From Clostridia bacterium (GTDB taxonomy: Bacteria > Bacillota > Clostridia > Oscillospirales > Acutalibacteraceae), in NCBI GenBank assembly GCA_017434855.1, contig JAFRUA010000030.1, positions 62,001 to 126,000 on the forward strand: 64,000 bases of DNA, written 5' to 3'. A program made the translations under genes and the position numbers. Below are positions 29,850 to 39,762 of this stretch, one piece after another (within the stretch, counting starts at the first letter, position 1; each line of letters opens with the position of its first letter). The notes under the pieces are model-generated. The model was not told the origin of the DNA, searched no databases, and saw nothing but the letters and a program-made list of their open reading frames with translations.

Positions 29850-32472
29850 TATCAAACGTGCGCTTTGTGCCGCGCTGATCTTTTTGCTTTGCTGGTCGGC
29901 GGTGCTGCCGGCTGCGGCAGCCGTGATCTATCCGGGCGGCGTCACACGGGAAATGGCTGCCGCGGCGGTCGGCCGGGCCGACGCGCTGGTGAAAGACGGC
30001 GTGCCGGCCCTGACGGGCAAATCGCTGCGTGAAACGGTCGACACGGCGCTGTGCTCCGATGAAACGCTGTCCTCGCTCCTGCTGGGCGTTTATACCTCGG
30101 TCAGCGATCAGGGCGACGCGCTGCGGGCACTGGGGATCGACACCTCGCCGGCGGCTGTGGCCCGCGGGCTTTCCGGGTACCCGAACGTGAAAAGCGCCCT
30201 GTTGTCCGCGGCGGACTGGAACGCGGTGGATGCCGCGGCCCTGCACTGGGGTGTGACGACGCGCGCCGGCGTTGCCAATGCAGTCAGCGCGATGCTGACG
30301 CCGTTCAACGACCTGTTGTATATGCTGCTGTGCGGCGGGACCTATCGCGTGGGCATCCTGACGCTGCGCGGCGAGGATGGGTATGAAAACGGGCTGGTCC
30401 CGATCCTGCAGGCGCTGGGGTGCAAAAGCATCCCGGCCAAAAGCGCCTTTGTTGCGGCGGCCACGGCGGACCGCAGCGCCATGGTGCGCAAAATTGCGGA
30501 ATCGGTCTTTTCCATGATCGACGCCATGCTGCCGCAGCCGGTGACGTTCCTGTGCGACCAGTTGCCGGTGCTTGCCGCCTTTATCCGCGACGGCGGGCTG
30601 GAAAACGCGGTGGACGCGCTGATGCGCCCCATCACGCTGCACATCGGCTCGATGATGAATCTGTTCACCGGCAGCCAGATGGTGTCTGCCCTGCTGTTTT
30701 TGCAAAACCCGCGGCAATACACGGCAAACTTTGCCGACAATGTGACGACCGCGATGAACGATCTGCTGGCGTCGTCTGATCTGACGCTGGCGGACATCGA
30801 TCTGGACCGGCTCAAAAGCTGCCGCGGCAGCCGCGCCGATGCATTTATGGATATTCTGCGCTGGCTGGTGGAAACGCTGCGGCTGAATACCGAAACGCTG
30901 TCGGAACGCTTGGCCGGGCAAACCAACGGGATGGACCTGTCGCCGCTGCTGGCCGGGCTCAAACGTCACAGCACAGACGAGATCATGCTGGTGTTCATCG
31001 GGTTCCTGACCGCGGACGAGGGTACGGCGCTGGACGCGGTCTGGCCGTCGCAGCCGTTTGAGCGCGGCGAGGCGGTCTTTACCGCGCATCTGGGCCGCAA
31101 ACAGTTCAAGCGGGTGCTTGACGGCATCGACGCAACGCTCAACGATTTTGCCGTGGAATTCGGCGGTGCAAAGAGCCTGCGCGGCGCCATCCGGGCGGCG
31201 GTGTATGACAGCGCGACCGTGACAACGCTGGCAAAGACGCTCTATGGCGCGTTTGCCGGGGAAGAGATGCAGGCGGCGGCAGCCTTGCTGGGCCTGCCCG
31301 CAACGCCCGGTGCGCTGGCGGCGGCGCTCCCGTCACGATACGGCGCGGCGAAACAAACCCTTTCCCGTGCCAAAACCTGGGACACGGTCACGGCGATCCG
31401 CTGGGGCTTTGCCGGCGGAGATCGCGGCGGCTTTGAGGCCGCGCTGACGGCGGCGCTCTCTCCCATGCGTCCGCTGCTGGAAGCATTTTTGGCCAACGGT
31501 GCGGCCCCGGTGCTCGGCGGTCTGCGCATCGGCGGCACCAACGGCTATAACACGGCCGTCATTCCGCTGCTGGAGGCATTGTCCTGCCCGGCCGGCAGCA
31601 TCAAAAGCTACAATGAATATCTCAAAGGCAAAGGCACCGACCGCATCATCACCGATGTGCTGACCCCGGTGCTGGACCTTCTGGACCGGTTGGCCGAAAA
31701 GCCGGTGGCGACGCTGACGCAGCTTTTGCCGAATGCCGTGTTCTTCCTGCAAAACGGCGGGCTGCGGCAGTGTGTGCAAAATTTGTTGTATCCCCTGACG
31801 CAGTTGATGGGCTCCCTGGGTCTGACGCCGGATGCGCTGGGTCTGGACCTTGGCGCGATTGCAGCTCTGGATCCGGACGCGCTGCTGGCGGATGCGCTTG
31901 ACACAGCGGCGGCGGCCACGGGGCTCAAGCTGGAACAGCCCGATCTTTCCGGGATTGCCGCGCTGGGCCGCAAGGTTCAGGTCCAAAGCAAGCGCACGTT
32001 GCACGGGGAGCCGGTGACGGTGGATTATATCAAACCGGACCGGCCGGCGGTGCTGGTCACACTGCTGCGCTATGTGGTCACAGTGATCAAAGACCCCGCA
32101 AACGAAGCGGCCGTGGCCGAATTTATGGCTGCCGACGCTCAGAGCGGCAACGAGATGTTTGCCACCTATTCGTCCGGAATCACCGAAGAATTCGCAGCCA
32201 TGACGGTGGACGAAACGATTGAATGGCTGTATAAGCTGCTGTTCCGTGAGCGCGTCACGCGCGCGGAACCGGACGATGATTATGTGCCCCATATTCGCTA
32301 TGTGCCTGAAAAAGACAACACGGTGCCCCGGGTGATCGCCGGCATCGCAGCGGGCGCGGTGCTGGCGGCGGCGGTGGTGCTGTTCCTGAAACGGGACGCC
32401 ATCCGTGCGCACCGCAGGCGAAAAAACCGGCAGACCGCCATGGGCGCGGAAGACACGCAGCAGGAGGGATAA
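29833..32472 (+). CDS. Membrane-anchored two-unit relative of the giant repeat protein
   Basis: 879 residues from ATG 29833 (AAGGA upstream). It has an N-terminal signal peptide (RALCAALIFLLCWSAVLPAA, then AA), a large extracellular region, and a C-terminal membrane helix (VIAGIAAGAVLAAAVVLFL) followed by a basic tail. Two copies of the repeat unit seen in the giant protein are present. The first has GEDGYENGLVPILQALG (about residues 178-194). The second has WGFAGG-, LSPMRPLLEAFL, GTNGYNTAVIPLLEAL (about 569-584), KPVATLTQLLPNAVFFL and QNLLYPLTQLM. The second unit closely parallels the last unit of the giant protein. Function unknown. It sits between a MarR regulator and a MacB-like transporter with 2 bases to the latter, which suggests it works with the transporter at the membrane. 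Confidence 0.85.
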   Translation: MALKADIKRALCAALIFLLCWSAVLPAAAAVIYPGGVTREMAAAAVGRADALVKDGVPALTGKSLRETVDTALCSDETLSSLLLGVYTSVSDQGDALRALGIDTSPAAVARGLSGYPNVKSALLSAADWNAVDAAALHWGVTTRAGVANAVSAMLTPFNDLLYMLLCGGTYRVGILTLRGEDGYENGLVPILQALGCKSIPAKSAFVAAATADRSAMVRKIAESVFSMIDAMLPQPVTFLCDQLPVLAAFIRDGGLENAVDALMRPITLHIGSMMNLFTGSQMVSALLFLQNPRQYTANFADNVTTAMNDLLASSDLTLADIDLDRLKSCRGSRADAFMDILRWLVETLRLNTETLSERLAGQTNGMDLSPLLAGLKRHSTDEIMLVFIGFLTADEGTALDAVWPSQPFERGEAVFTAHLGRKQFKRVLDGIDATLNDFAVEFGGAKSLRGAIRAAVYDSATVTTLAKTLYGAFAGEEMQAAAALLGLPATPGALAAALPSRYGAAKQTLSRAKTWDTVTAIRWGFAGGDRGGFEAALTAALSPMRPLLEAFLANGAAPVLGGLRIGGTNGYNTAVIPLLEALSCPAGSIKSYNEYLKGKGTDRIITDVLTPVLDLLDRLAEKPVATLTQLLPNAVFFLQNGGLRQCVQNLLYPLTQLMGSLGLTPDALGLDLGAIAALDPDALLADALDTAAAATGLKLEQPDLSGIAALGRKVQVQSKRTLHGEPVTVDYIKPDRPAVLVTLLRYVVTVIKDPANEAAVAEFMAADAQSGNEMFATYSSGITEEFAAMTVDETIEWLYKLLFRERVTRAEPDDDYVPHIRYVPEKDNTVPRVIAGIAAGAVLAAAVVLFLKRDAIRAHRRRKNRQTAMGAEDTQQEG

Positions 32473-32474
32473 CG

Positions 32475-35237
<2,763 letters not shown>

Positions 35238-35252
35238 TCATGTATCCAAAGG

Positions 35253-35285
35253 CCCTGCCGAACCTGTGTTTTGGCAGGGTCCTTG
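35253..35285 (+). terminator. Intrinsic terminator after the MacB-type gene
   Basis: A 7-bp perfect stem CCCTGCC / GGCAGGG (35253-35259 with 35273-35279) with a weak T-rich tail. It directly precedes the yfbR promoter. Confidence 0.6.
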
Positions 35286-35311
35286 CATTTCAAATGAAAA
35301 TATGATACAAT
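35283..35311 (+). promoter_or_regulatory. Promoter for yfbR
   Basis: -35 TTGCAT (35283-35288), 17-bp spacer, extended -10 TGATACAAT (TACAAT at 35306-35311). Confidence 0.7.
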
Positions 35312-35341
35312 ACCGGTATCATCTGAAACGAGGTGCCACCC

Positions 35342-35926
35342 ATGGATCACAACTTTTTTGCCATGCGCGCGCGCATGAAATACATCAACCGCTGGGCGCT
35401 GATGCGCAACACCCAGACCGAGAATCTGGGGGAGCACAGCAACGACGTTGCCGCCATTGCCCACGCCATCGCCACGCTCCACAACCTTCGGTTCGGCGGC
35501 AACGTCAATGCCGACCGCGCGGCGGTGCTGGGGCTGTATCACGACATGCCGGAAATCATCACCGGCGACATGCCCACGCCGGTCAAGTATCACGACGAAA
35601 CGCTGCGGCAGGCCTTTCAGGCGGTGGAGGTGCAGGCGTGCGAAACGCTTTTGGCCATGCTGCCGGACGATCTGCGGGGTGTTTATCGGTCCTGCTTTTT
35701 TCATGCCGACGCCGACGCGGAGCTGTGGAAGATCGTCAAGGCGGCCGATAAGATCGCGGCGCTGATGAAATGCATTGAGGAGCAAAAGGCCGGCAACACG
35801 GAATTTGACCGCGCGCTGGCTGCAACCCGCCAAAGCATCGACGCGATGGATCTGCCGGCGGCGGCCGCGTTTTTGCAGGAGTTCCTCGGCGGGTTCTATC
35901 TCAGCCTGGACGAGCAAAATGCGTGA
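35342..35926 (+). CDS. yfbR: 5'-deoxynucleotidase, HD domain (YfbR)
   Basis: 194 residues. ATG at 35342 (AGGTG 7 bases upstream) is better than GTG 35333. It resembles E. coli YfbR throughout: FFAxxxRxKxINRWxLMRNxxTENxxEHS at the start, FGGNVNAxR, YHDxxExxTGDxPTPVKY, and the end FHLSLDE-like GGFYLSLDE. The metal and substrate residues known for YfbR are all present (Arg17, His32, His67, Asp68, Asp136). It hydrolyses dNMPs to deoxynucleosides, a salvage and pool-control step. Monocistronic, with its own promoter. Confidence 0.93.
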   Translation: MDHNFFAMRARMKYINRWALMRNTQTENLGEHSNDVAAIAHAIATLHNLRFGGNVNADRAAVLGLYHDMPEIITGDMPTPVKYHDETLRQAFQAVEVQACETLLAMLPDDLRGVYRSCFFHADADAELWKIVKAADKIAALMKCIEEQKAGNTEFDRALAATRQSIDAMDLPAAAAFLQEFLGGFYLSLDEQNA

Positions 35927-35959
35927 ACCGTTCCGGGCGCGGAGTTTAAAAAATTTTCA

Positions 35960-35987
35960 TTGCATTTTGCATGGAAATATGTATAAT
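35960..35987 (+). promoter_or_regulatory. Promoter for the membrane protein gene
   Basis: -35 TTGCAT (35960-35965), 16-bp spacer, consensus -10 TATAAT (35982-35987). The ribosome binding site AAAGGAG and start 36028 follow. Confidence 0.72.
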
Positions 35988-36027
35988 AGAGATAATAAAC
36001 TCAATCGAAACAAAAGGAGTGGAAGGA

Positions 36028-37872
36028 ATGAACCCCATTAAGGTTGATTTCACGTCGGGCGGTTCCGGCAAGGGCAAGGGCAGCGGGCAAGACGCCTATC
36101 TTGTGCCGGGCAAGGCCGGGCTCAAGACCGTCATCAGCATCATCGGGACCGTGATCGGCGCCTGCATCACCTACTATTTTTTGCTGCCGCCGCTGAACCC
36201 CAAAAGCATGCTGTTTTATCTGTTTCTCGGTATCATTGCGCTGATTTTTGCCGCGTTCCAGATTGTGCTGTCCGGCATTCTTCGCAAGCCGGAATATAAG
36301 TCCTATGTCAAAAAGCGTGTGTTCATCCCCGGCATCATCATTGTCGCGCTGCTTCTGATCGTCGGCATCGGCTATCTGATCTCCTCTGTGGTATTCCGCG
36401 CGGGGTCCTATTCCCAGATCATCGACGTCAAAGAGATCGCGCAGTTTGAAGAAAACGACGTGATCCAGGAGGTCAACTTCAACAACCGTGCGGACCGTGA
36501 CAAGGTTCCCGTGCTGGACGATGCCGCCGCCGAAGCGCTTGCGCGCCGGACGCTGGGCGTTCTGGGCGAGCGCGGGCTGGAATCGCAGTTTGAGCTGACC
36601 GGAAAGTTCACCCAGATCAATTACAACAACAATCCCTACCGTGTGACTACCCTGTCTTACGGCGACATTTTCAAGTGGTTCAAAAACACCAACGCCGGCA
36701 TTCCGGGTTATGTCATGGTCAACATGGTCACGCGTGAAGCGGAGTTCAAGCTTTTGCCGGAAGGGAAGTATATCCGCTATTCTACGGAAGAGCATTTCAA
36801 CCATCATCTGCTGCGCCACCTGCGCTTTGAGCACCCGACCTATATCTACGGCGATCCGCATTTTGAGGTGGACGAGGCCGGCAATCCCCAGTGGGTCTGC
36901 CCGGTGCTTGACAAAACGATCGGCATCTTTGGCGGCCGTGACGTCAAAAGCGTGATCCTGGTCGACCCGGTGACCGGCGCGTGCCGGGAGTATTCGCTGA
37001 AAGAGATCCAGAAGGATCCGGACCTGCAGTGGATCGACAGCGTTTATTCCAGCGAGCTGCTGGTGGAACAGTATAACTACAAGGGCAAATACAGCGGCGG
37101 CTTCATCAACTCCCTGCTGGGGCAAAAGGGCGTTCGCGTTGTGACGGAGGGTTACAACTATCTCGCCATTGATGACGACGTTTATCTTTATACCGGCGTG
37201 ACCTCGGTCAGCGAAGACCAGGCGATCATCGGTTTCCTGCTGGTCAATATGCGCACCAAGGACGCCCGCTTCATCAAGGTCAACGGAGCCAAAGAAATCT
37301 CTGCCGCCAGCTCTGCCGAAGGTAAGGTGCAGAACTACGGCTACAAGGCGACCTTCCCCATCCTTTTGAACATTCAGGGCGAGCCGACTTATTTCATGTC
37401 GCTCAAGGATTCGTCAGACACCGTCAAAGGTTATGCGATGGTCAATGTCAAAAACTATCAGATCGTTGCGACCCGGATCGGTTATTCGAGCGCAGATATT
37501 GCGGAATGCAGCAAGGATTATGCCAACCAGATCAAAGCGGAGCGCAGCAACATCGGCGAAGACGTGACGCCGCCGGATGACACCCCGACCGACCAGCCGA
37601 CCGAGCCCGTGACTCCGACCGAGCCGACAACGGCAGCTCCCGCCGGTGACGAAACGACCGTCAGCGGCGTCATCAGCGACATCCGCACCCCGGTGATGGA
37701 CGGCGAAAGCGTTTACTTCATTCAGTTGGAGGCGTCCGATCTGTATTACACCATTTCGGCCAAGGACGCGCCGAATGTCGTGATCCTGAACGTGGGCGAC
37801 AGCGTCACAATCACCTATACCCCGCTGGAGGGTGCGGCGATTCTGGCGGCGACCGCTGTGGAACCGGCCTGA
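36028..37872 (+). CDS. Membrane protein with large extracellular domain, unrecognised
   Basis: 614 residues from ATG 36028. The start is set by the AAAGGAGTGGAAGG region and the promoter at 35960; an upstream in-frame ATG at 35971 lies inside the promoter. Cytoplasmic Gly/Lys-rich N-terminus, three membrane helices (about 34-53, 61-84, 98-122), then about 400 residues of mixed alpha/beta sequence. That region has repeated 'PGYVMVNMVTxEA', 'IGFLLVNMRTKDA' and 'KGYAMVNVKNYQ' strands, which look like three copies of one beta-hairpin module. A Pro/Thr-rich linker (about 515-550) leads to a C-terminal small beta domain resembling an OB fold. I do not recognise the family. It is followed by a 224-bp structured repeat. 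Confidence 0.8.
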   Translation: MNPIKVDFTSGGSGKGKGSGQDAYLVPGKAGLKTVISIIGTVIGACITYYFLLPPLNPKSMLFYLFLGIIALIFAAFQIVLSGILRKPEYKSYVKKRVFIPGIIIVALLLIVGIGYLISSVVFRAGSYSQIIDVKEIAQFEENDVIQEVNFNNRADRDKVPVLDDAAAEALARRTLGVLGERGLESQFELTGKFTQINYNNNPYRVTTLSYGDIFKWFKNTNAGIPGYVMVNMVTREAEFKLLPEGKYIRYSTEEHFNHHLLRHLRFEHPTYIYGDPHFEVDEAGNPQWVCPVLDKTIGIFGGRDVKSVILVDPVTGACREYSLKEIQKDPDLQWIDSVYSSELLVEQYNYKGKYSGGFINSLLGQKGVRVVTEGYNYLAIDDDVYLYTGVTSVSEDQAIIGFLLVNMRTKDARFIKVNGAKEISAASSAEGKVQNYGYKATFPILLNIQGEPTYFMSLKDSSDTVKGYAMVNVKNYQIVATRIGYSSADIAECSKDYANQIKAERSNIGEDVTPPDDTPTDQPTEPVTPTEPTTAAPAGDETTVSGVISDIRTPVMDGESVYFIQLEASDLYYTISAKDAPNVVILNVGDSVTITYTPLEGAAILAATAVEPA

Positions 37873-37898
37873 CAAAAGCCGACAAACCAAAGAAAAAC

Positions 37899-38122
37899 GG
37901 GGCTGTTGCATTTCGCGAAGAGCAAAAAGAAAAACAGCAACGGATACAATTGAAATCAGGGCGTGGAGGTCATTCCGCGCCCTGATTTCATATTTTCTTT
38001 GGATGGGCCGCGCCCATACCCGATCTTTGTTTTTCTTTTTTCGACGTTTTTTCTCCTTCGGCGTACTTTTGTACAGCCTTCAGTCAAAGAAAACGCCGTC
38101 TTCATCGAAATGCAACAGCCCC
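37899..38122 (+). repeat. Structured interspersed repeat with terminal inverted repeats, copy 1
   Basis: 224 bp bounded by perfect 17-bp inverted repeats (GGGGCTGTTGCATTTCG at 37899-37915 and its complement at 38106-38122), with the pairing extended inward by GAAGA/TCTTC. Internal hairpins: a 13-bp perfect stem TGAAATCAGGGCG / CGCCCTGATTTCA (37951-37963 with 37978-37990) and ATGGGC-CGC-GCCCAT (38003-38017). Copy 2 is at 56022-56257 in the same orientation. It lies 26 bases after a + strand stop codon and between convergent genes. No coding potential is credible. It is MITE-like in form, but the changes between copies favour an RNA-level structure. Confidence 0.85.
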
Positions 38123-38141
38123 GTCGTTTTTGTGATGGACG

Positions 38142-39230
38142 TTATTTCAATCCGACATACTGCTTCGCTTCGTCCCAATGCCGGAACACCTTGAACAGGT
38201 CCTCAAAGAAGATCAAAATCCGCCGCAGGATATACTTCCACTTGGTGACGCGCGTGGCGGCAAGGTCCTGCGTGTTTTCTTTGAAGTCGTCCGTCTTGGT
38301 AAAGGTGAAGGTGACCTCGGCCGCCTTGTGGTCCGAGATGCTTTCGCCCTTGGCGTTCAGATAATCCTTGTAGCCGAAGCTGTTCGCCTCGATGTGGATG
38401 CCGCCGCCGTCGCGGTACAAAAACTTCTCCAGCGAGTCCCACACGCCCCAATAGTCCGGCCAGCCGCCGCCGACGGTCTCTTCCCAATAGGAGAAATCTT
38501 CATAGTTGCCGCCGTTGTGCAGCTCGACCCAGGCGTCCTTCAGCCCGCAGCCCTGATACAAGATCTCATACAGCCCGTCGTCGTCCCACTGATGGATCGA
38601 CGCGTTGAAGTCGCCGGTGACGATGACCGGGCGGTCGTTCGTGTTCGCCTGGATCATCGCGGCAAGCTGGCGAAAGTTGTCTTCGCGCGCGGCCTGCGAC
38701 CCTTCGTCGCCATAGGCGTCGGCGTGGATGTTATAGACGTCCACAAGGATGCCGTCGCCCAGATCGATGCAGGCATACAGGATGCCCTTCGGGGTCATCT
38801 CGTCCGCGCCGTCGTCGATCACGCCGTAAAGCTGGTCCCAGGTGGTGCGCTTGGCGTTATAGACCGGCGTTTTGGAAAAATAGTTCAGGCCGTCGCCGCC
38901 GGGCACGCCGCCGCTGTGTTCGGTTTTGTACGGGTAAGCGTCCAGCCCCTCCACCAGCGCGTGGTGAAAGGTAAAGTCCTCCTGCACGGCGATGAAGGCA
39001 TAGTCCTCTTCATTCAGCAGCCGGCCAAGCTGATACTGGTTGCCCTGCACGTCGACGCCGTCCTCTTTGCCCAGATAGTAGTTGAGGTTCGGCAGGCCCG
39101 CGACGTTGTAGCACAAAATGGACGCGGTTTTGCTGTCCGCTTCGGCCGACGCGACCGGTCCGATGCCGCAGACGCCGACCAGGAGCAGCAGACTCAGCAG
39201 GACGGCCAGCATACGTTTGGATGATTTCAT
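38142..39230 (-). CDS. Secreted endonuclease/exonuclease/phosphatase-family enzyme
   Basis: 362 residues. ATG at 39230 is chosen because AAAGAGGTG lies 6 bases upstream. Signal peptide KRMLAVLLSLLLLVGVCGIG ending near VASA. The EEP catalytic signature is complete: CYNVAGLPN (Asn), AVQED (Glu), YNIHADA (His/Asp region), VTGDFNASI (Asp/Asn) and ISDHKAAEV (Asp-His pair). EEP enzymes cleave phosphodiesters in nucleic acids, sphingomyelin or phosphoinositides; secreted sphingomyelinase- or DNase-like activity is plausible but the substrate is not determined. The C-terminus carries an aromatic amphipathic helix (RRILIFFEDLFKVFRHW), as in other secreted proteins here. Confidence 0.87.
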   Translation of the reverse strand: MKSSKRMLAVLLSLLLLVGVCGIGPVASAEADSKTASILCYNVAGLPNLNYYLGKEDGVDVQGNQYQLGRLLNEEDYAFIAVQEDFTFHHALVEGLDAYPYKTEHSGGVPGGDGLNYFSKTPVYNAKRTTWDQLYGVIDDGADEMTPKGILYACIDLGDGILVDVYNIHADAYGDEGSQAAREDNFRQLAAMIQANTNDRPVIVTGDFNASIHQWDDDGLYEILYQGCGLKDAWVELHNGGNYEDFSYWEETVGGGWPDYWGVWDSLEKFLYRDGGGIHIEANSFGYKDYLNAKGESISDHKAAEVTFTFTKTDDFKENTQDLAATRVTKWKYILRRILIFFEDLFKVFRHWDEAKQYVGLK

Positions 39231-39261
39231 AAGATGCACCTCTTTCTGAATTTCTCTTTTT

Positions 39262-39290
39262 ATCGTACTCGCTTCGCGCCGCAAAGTCAA
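39262..39290 (-). promoter_or_regulatory. Promoter for the EEP-family gene
   Basis: On the minus strand: -35 TTGACT (39290-39285), 17-bp spacer, -10 TACGAT (39267-39262). Confidence 0.65.
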
Positions 39291-39360
39291 GTCGCGCGCG
39301 GGATTTCTCTGTTTTTGTGCAGAAACCCCTGCCGCCTTTGTGCAAGGTGACGGGGATGGA

Positions 39361-39639
39361 TTAGGCGTTTCTTAAATCGTCGATCAAAAGCTGCAGGTGG
39401 GTGATCTGTTCGTTGGAAAGGCCGCGTACGTCGATGGAGCGAAAGTCTTGCAGCCCAAGTAAATAGTCCGCACTGACGGAATAGAGCTTCGCGATTTTTG
39501 TCAGCATATCGATGGACGGCTGAATATTTTCGTTTTCCCAATTGCTGACGCTTTGCTTTGTGACGTGCAGCGTCTTTGCGAATTCGACCTGATTCAATCC
39601 AAGCGACAGCCGCAGGGCTTTGATACGCTCTCCAAACAT
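39361..39639 (-). CDS. XRE-family HTH repressor divergent from a secreted protein
   Basis: 92 residues, GGAGGT 6 bases before the start. A Cro/C1-type helix-turn-helix occupies residues 1-62: FGERIKALRLSLGLNQVEFA, KTLHVTKQSVSNWENENIQP, SIDMLTKIAKLYSVSADYLLG. The short C-terminal helix (NEQITHLQLLIDDL) is probably for dimerisation. The intergenic region to the divergent gene at 39763 has two related palindromes, one before this gene and one on the divergent promoter. It is therefore a likely autoregulated repressor of the neighbour. It resembles the XRE at 63307-63516, which has the same arrangement. Confidence 0.9.
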   Translation of the reverse strand: MFGERIKALRLSLGLNQVEFAKTLHVTKQSVSNWENENIQPSIDMLTKIAKLYSVSADYLLGLQDFRSIDVRGLSNEQITHLQLLIDDLRNA

Positions 39640-39661
39640 AAGCAGACCTCCAAATCAAAAA

Positions 39662-39678
39662 TTACAATACCATTGTAA
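39662..39678. promoter_or_regulatory. Candidate XRE operator 1
   Basis: Perfect palindrome TTACAATACCATTGTAA with 7-bp arms and a 3-bp centre, 23 bases upstream of the XRE start codon. Confidence 0.65.
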
Positions 39679-39686
39679 ATTAAAGA

Positions 39687-39716
39687 TTGACAAATATAAA
39701 ATACTATGGTATAGTA
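39687..39716 (+). promoter_or_regulatory. Promoter for the amidase-lectin gene with candidate XRE operator 2
   Basis: -35 TTGACA (39687-39692), 17-bp spacer, -10 TATAGT (39710-39715). The palindrome TACTATGGTATAGTA (39702-39716) covers the -10. Read on the other strand it is TACTATACCATAGTA, identical to operator 1 (TACAATACCATTGTA) except for one compensating pair in the arms. Confidence 0.7.
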
Positions 39717-39762
39717 ATTTTTGACCGATGGAATCGGGTTTTTACAAACAGGAGGTCTTATT

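Noticed and set aside
29755-32412. Minus-strand open frames opposite the membrane-anchored repeat protein
   Set aside because: Same codon-bias shadow effect. The sense gene has signal peptide, homologous units and operon spacing.
37832-38364. Short frames inside the 37899-38122 repeat (FFFRRFFSFGVL-type peptide)
   Set aside because: They are translations of the structured repeat. The same peptide appears from copy 2 at 56135, and conservation tracks RNA stems, not codons.
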